This document shows positions 7,005-9,816 of a DNA stretch of 9,816 nt, one piece after another. The stretch comes from an uncultured Collinsella sp. (lineage in GTDB: Bacteria; Actinomycetota; Coriobacteriia; Coriobacteriales; Coriobacteriaceae). Position 1 is the first letter of the stretch. Every line of letters begins with the position of its first letter. Both the position numbers and the translations under genes were made by a program. The stretch spans positions 1 through 9,816 of the forward strand of contig CAUGJN010000062.1 of NCBI GenBank assembly GCA_959599635.1. Reading direction: 5' to 3'. The notes below the pieces were generated by a model. That model was not told the DNA's origin and searched no databases. It saw nothing but the letters and a program-made list of their open reading frames with translations.

Positions 7005-8908
7005 TAGCAGCCCTCCTCTCGCGCGACCGTCTTGGATTTAGCAATGTCTGCGACGTTAGAAGGACCGTCCGAGCGACCGATTAGCAGGTCCACCAACTCG
7101 TCTGCCAGCGACTCAACCGTATAGAGGCCGTCAAAGCGCAGCGGCACGCCCGCTTCCGCGAGAGACAACGCCATGCGTTGAGCGGCAGGTACGCCCAAGC
7201 CGATCGACTTGAGCTCATCCGCATGCGCAAAAACCTGAGCGGGCGTGCCCTCGGCAAACACCGCGCCCTCGTTCATCGCGACAATACGGTCACAGCAATT
7301 GGCAAGGTCATCCATACTGTGTGAGACCATGACGACGGTCAGGCCCCCATGGTGAAGTCGATCGATGAGCTCCAGAAAATCACTGCGCGCCGCCGGATCG
7401 AGCCCCGCCATGGGCTCATCGAGTACCAGGACCTCGGGCTCCATGGCAAGCACGCCGGCAAACGCCACGCGCCGCTGCTGCCCGCCCGAGAGCTCAAAGG
7501 GGCTCTTGTCGCCCACCGTGGCCAGGTCGAGGCCCACGCGCGCGAGCGATGACGCAACGCGTCGGGCAACCTCGGCCTGCGACAAGCCAAGGTTGTGCGG
7601 ACCAAACGCCACGTCCTGCGCCACGGTTTCGGCAAACAGTTGACGCTCGGGATATTGAAACACCACGCCGACCTTTGCCTTAACCGCGGCGGCATCTTTC
7701 TTGTTTACCAGGTCGAGCCCCAACGCGTAAACGGAACCCTCCTGGGGACGAATCAGGCCGTTGAGATGCTGAACCAGCGTCGACTTGCCCGAACCGGTAT
7801 GGCCTGCTAGCCCCAGGAACTCGCCGCGACGCACCGTCAAAGACACGTCGCGCAGTGCCCACGGACTGCTGGGGTCGTTGCCCCAAAGGGCTTGCTTGTT
7901 CGATTTGCCCGCAACAGCTGAGCGCTTGTGCCAGCGACGACGCTCGCGGGCGCTCAGCGAATAGCTATACGAAAGGTGCGAAATCTCGATGACGGGCTCC
8001 AGCGCGTCTGCGCTATCGATTGCAGAGGAGACGTTGTCGGGAATACGAGGATCGGATGCGAAAGGCCGCCCTGCGATGCCTGCCCTACTCTGCTCGGCAT
8101 AAGCCTGCGCAACCTCGGCAACCATATCCGCCTCGCGCACCTGTGCGCAAATGGGCACGCCCTTCGCGCGAAGCGCCCTGCCAAGACAGCACGATGCCGG
8201 CATATCCAGGTTCAGCCGCGCGAGTTCGTCCGCCCGTGTCAAGATCTCCTCGGGCGTACCGAGCATGGCAACGCGGCCCGCTTGGAAGACAGCAACGCGA
8301 TCGGCCTCAGCGGCCTCTTCCATAAAGTGCGTAATCATCACGATGGTCATGCCGCGTTCGTGCAGCGCGTGGCAGGCCTTCATAAGACCCTTGCGCCCGC
8401 GCGGATCGAGCATCGAGGACGCCTCATCCAAAATGAGCACGCGCGGCTCCATGGCGAGCACACCGGCAAGCGCCACGCGCTGCTTTTGTCCGCCTGAGAG
8501 AGCATGGGTCTCGTGGCGCTCAAAGCCCACCAGACCCACGGCCTTCAGCGCCTCGCGCACGCGCTGCGCGATCTGGGCCGATTCGACCCCTAAGTTCTCG
8601 GGACCAAACGCAACATCGTCCTCGACAAGCGTCGCCACAAGCTGGTCGTCGGGATTCTGGAACACCATGCCCGCAGTCGAGCGGATGTCGTAGACCAGCT
8701 CGGAATCGGACGCGTCCATGCCGTTGACGCGCACCGTTCCCGTATCGGGCTGCAGCAGCGCGTTCAAATGCTTGGCGAACGTCGACTTGCCCGACCCGTT
8801 GCCGCCGAGGATGCAGAAAAACTCGCCATCCTCGATGTTCAGATCGATGCCGTCGAGTGCCGGTGTGGCACCGTCATAGCTAAAGGAAACGCCCCGACAC
8901 TCAATCAT
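7004..8908 (-). CDS. Fused EcfA1-EcfA2 ATPase of the ECF transporter
   Basis: One 634-aa chain holds two ABC ATPase domains that power the ECF transporter. Domain 1 has Walker A GGNGSGKST (35-43), Q-loop Q84, signature LSGGQ (137-141), Walker B VLILDE (157-162), the EcfA1-style DEASSMLDP (161-169) and H194. Domain 2 has Walker A GHTGSGKST (369-377), Q418 in the EcfA2-style FQYPERQLF, LSGGQ (473-477), VLVLDEP (493-499), AGLDP and H530. All catalytic residues are intact in both halves. In most bacteria the two are separate genes of about 280 aa; fused forms are known in actinobacteria. An unusual basic stretch (about 317-349, with RERRRWHKR) lies before the Walker A of domain 2, where EcfA2 has a shorter loop. 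The ATG overlaps the ribU stop by four bases (ATGA). Confidence 0.93.
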   Translation of the reverse strand: MIECRGVSFSYDGATPALDGIDLNIEDGEFFCILGGNGSGKSTFAKHLNALLQPDTGTVRVNGMDASDSELVYDIRSTAGMVFQNPDDQLVATLVEDDVAFGPENLGVESAQIAQRVREALKAVGLVGFERHETHALSGGQKQRVALAGVLAMEPRVLILDEASSMLDPRGRKGLMKACHALHERGMTIVMITHFMEEAAEADRVAVFQAGRVAMLGTPEEILTRADELARLNLDMPASCCLGRALRAKGVPICAQVREADMVAEVAQAYAEQSRAGIAGRPFASDPRIPDNVSSAIDSADALEPVIEISHLSYSYSLSARERRRWHKRSAVAGKSNKQALWGNDPSSPWALRDVSLTVRRGEFLGLAGHTGSGKSTLVQHLNGLIRPQEGSVYALGLDLVNKKDAAAVKAKVGVVFQYPERQLFAETVAQDVAFGPHNLGLSQAEVARRVASSLARVGLDLATVGDKSPFELSGGQQRRVAFAGVLAMEPEVLVLDEPMAGLDPAARSDFLELIDRLHHGGLTVVMVSHSMDDLANCCDRIVAMNEGAVFAEGTPAQVFAHADELKSIGLGVPAAQRMALSLAEAGVPLRFDGLYTVESLADELVDLLIGRSDGPSNVADIAKSKTVAREEGC

Positions 8909-9495
8909 GCGCGGCCTTTGACCTGGTCCTTTTTAGGCGTGATGAGATTAGAGACCGCCTTGTACACCGCAAGCGTCAACACCGAGTTGAGCACGGTCTT
9001 GATGAGGTTGAACGGCAGCACGGCAGGAATCATGAGCGGGGCGATCACATCGACCGAGCCATACCAGAACCAAACGCCAATGGTAAGGTTTGCGACCATA
9101 GACAACGCCGTAGCGGCAATGACGCCGAGCACCAGACCAATCACGGCACCCTTATAGGTATGCATCTTCTGGTAGACGATAGCCGCGGGCAGAATGTAGC
9201 CCAGCGTGGCAACCAGGTTCATAAGCGCGCCGACCCAGTCACCCGTGGTGAGCGCATGGATAACGATCGCCATAGCGGCAACAGCGGTACCGGCACCGGG
9301 GCCATACGCAAACCCGCACACCATCGCCGGCACCAGCGACGGGTCATACGTCAAAAACGGCGCCGAGGGAAGGATGGGTAGCTGCACATACATAAACAAC
9401 GCGCTCAAGGCACACATCAACGCCATGGTAACGAGCTGTTTGGTGCTCCACCTATTCGTGTTCTCAAAATGGATATGCTGCGACTGTTCAGACAT
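8905..9495 (-). CDS. ribU: Riboflavin ECF transporter S component RibU
   Basis: This membrane protein (196 aa, about six hydrophobic segments) is the substrate-binding subunit. After a polar N-terminus, the first helix contains ALMCA (25-29), the AxxxA contact used by S components to pair with EcfT. YDPSLVPAMVCGFAYGPGAG (50-69) and the C-terminal PFNLIKTVLNSV (161-172) match the RibU pattern. The decisive evidence for riboflavin is the FMN riboswitch directly upstream. I chose the ATG at 9495, with AGGTGA at 9500-9505 as ribosome site. An in-frame ATG at 9516 would start inside the conserved 3' part of the riboswitch and lies upstream of this site. The gene overlaps the ATPase gene by four bases. 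Confidence 0.92.
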   Translation of the reverse strand: MSEQSQHIHFENTNRWSTKQLVTMALMCALSALFMYVQLPILPSAPFLTYDPSLVPAMVCGFAYGPGAGTAVAAMAIVIHALTTGDWVGALMNLVATLGYILPAAIVYQKMHTYKGAVIGLVLGVIAATALSMVANLTIGVWFWYGSVDVIAPLMIPAVLPFNLIKTVLNSVLTLAVYKAVSNLITPKKDQVKGRA

Positions 9496-9507
9496 AAGAT
9501 CACCTGC

Positions 9508-9690
9508 CTCTTTCATCCGGACTCTAACCGTTGGTACTGGGATCTCACCAGTTCAGCCGGCATGCGAACCAACGCACACACGGGTCGCGGACTCATCGGC
9601 TCAAACACAGGCACCTCGCCTGCGCCACGGCACCCCTTTGGCACCGCCCGATTTACCGCCAGTGGGGAATTCCACCCCGCCCTGAAACAG
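9508..9690 (-). promoter_or_regulatory. FMN riboswitch (RFN element)
   Basis: On the minus strand the conserved RFN landmarks occur in order: GGGCGGGGTGGAATTCCCC, then CTGGCGGTAAA, then GTCCGCGACCC, then CTGGTGAGATCCCAG, and finally CGGTTAGAGTCCGGATGAAA. P1 forms from CTGTTTC (9684-9690) and GAAAGAG (9508-9514) with one mismatch. Binding FMN normally lowers expression of flavin synthesis or uptake genes. The ribU ribosome site begins two bases after P1 and no U-run follows the aptamer, so control of translation is more likely than termination. The variable arm between the second and third landmarks is large (see the 9595-9652 region). Confidence 0.95.
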
Positions 9691-9698
9691 CAATTGCT

Positions 9699-9726
9699 AG
9701 TGTAGCACCAGCAGGCTTTCGCGCAA
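9699..9726 (-). promoter_or_regulatory. Promoter of the ribU-ecfA-ecfT operon
   Basis: TTGCGC (9721-9726), a 16-base spacer and TACACT (9699-9704) preceded by TGC give an extended -10 promoter. Transcription should begin near 9692, only a few bases before P1 of the riboswitch, so almost the whole leader is aptamer. Confidence 0.65.
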
Positions 9727-9813
9727 GTATGCCAAGGGTAATTTGTGGCGGTGATCAGTTGCCGCAACAACCACGTTCCCCACCCATCCCAAAGTAACGC
9801 GCCTTTCGCGCAA
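9716..9813 (-). repeat. Two direct copies of TTGCGCGAAAG
   Basis: The 11-base word occurs at 9716-9726 and 9803-9813 in the same orientation, 87 bp apart. The first copy contains the predicted -35. The second is followed by a GCGC repeat but has no matching -10. Confidence 0.5.
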
Positions 9814-9816
9814 AGC
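9727..9816. other. Non-coding upstream region
   Basis: I find no gene here. Besides the second TTGCGCGAAAG copy there is a short inverted repeat GTTGC-C-GCAAC (9758-9768), too tight for an RNA loop but possible as a protein site. The sequence runs to the window edge, so whether it is a shared upstream region cannot be told. Confidence 0.4.

Noticed and set aside
5826..7007. Plus-strand frame of 393 codons opposite ecfT and a split-barrel gene
   Set aside because: It is antisense to well-supported genes, its translation is a low-complexity Arg/His/Gln mixture, and it has no recognisable domain.
9496..9516. Earlier ATG adding seven residues to RibU
   Set aside because: It lies inside the conserved GTCCGGATGAAA end of the riboswitch, and the good ribosome site sits between it and the ATG at 9495.
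9753..9762. GATCACCGCC upstream of the promoter, nearly complementary to the ribU ribosome site
   Set aside because: Its minus-strand copy lies upstream of the predicted transcription start and would not be in the mRNA, so it cannot sequester the site unless transcription begins further upstream.
9513..9770. Minus-strand 85-codon frame across promoter and riboswitch
   Set aside because: It covers the -35/-10 and the conserved aptamer bases, whose conservation is explained by RNA structure; it begins upstream of the likely transcription start.

Overview
The window looks like chromosomal DNA of a high-GC actinobacterium, most likely a gut Coriobacteriia member close to Collinsella. I infer this from the GC-rich codon choice, the fused EcfA ATPase and actinobacterial-type ARG boxes. 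It is a judgement from reading, not a search. All convincing genes lie on the minus strand, so transcription runs from high to low coordinates. No tRNA, rRNA, CRISPR array, transposase or phage gene is visible.

Upstream unit (about 9726 down to 5152): a promoter leads directly into an FMN riboswitch (RFN element). It is followed by a riboflavin ECF transporter: ribU (S component), a single gene fusing the two EcfA ATPases, and ecfT. Start and stop codons overlap at both junctions (ATGA and TAATG). Thirty bases after ecfT come two tandem, related PNPOx-like split-barrel proteins, predicted FMN binders. A hairpin with a U-rich tail closes the unit. Flavin uptake and two likely flavin-using proteins therefore seem to share one FMN-sensing leader.

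Downstream unit (about 5144 down to 111): the arginine genes argC-argJ-argB-argD, which convert N-acetylglutamate to ornithine by the cyclic acetyl route, with ArgJ recycling the acetyl group. Upstream of argC are two ARG boxes exactly 21 bp apart centre to centre, overlapping the predicted promoter, and a third weak copy in the leader. Between argC and argJ is a 134-bp gap that can fold into a three-way junction followed by six U, which looks like an internal terminator or attenuator.

The most interesting points are the flavoprotein pair tied to FMN-controlled flavin import, the FMN control of a complete ECF energising module, the basic insertion in the second EcfA half, and the argC-argJ junction structure. 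The pathway enzymes themselves are conventional, apart from an ArgD insertion and an ArgB C-terminal extension.
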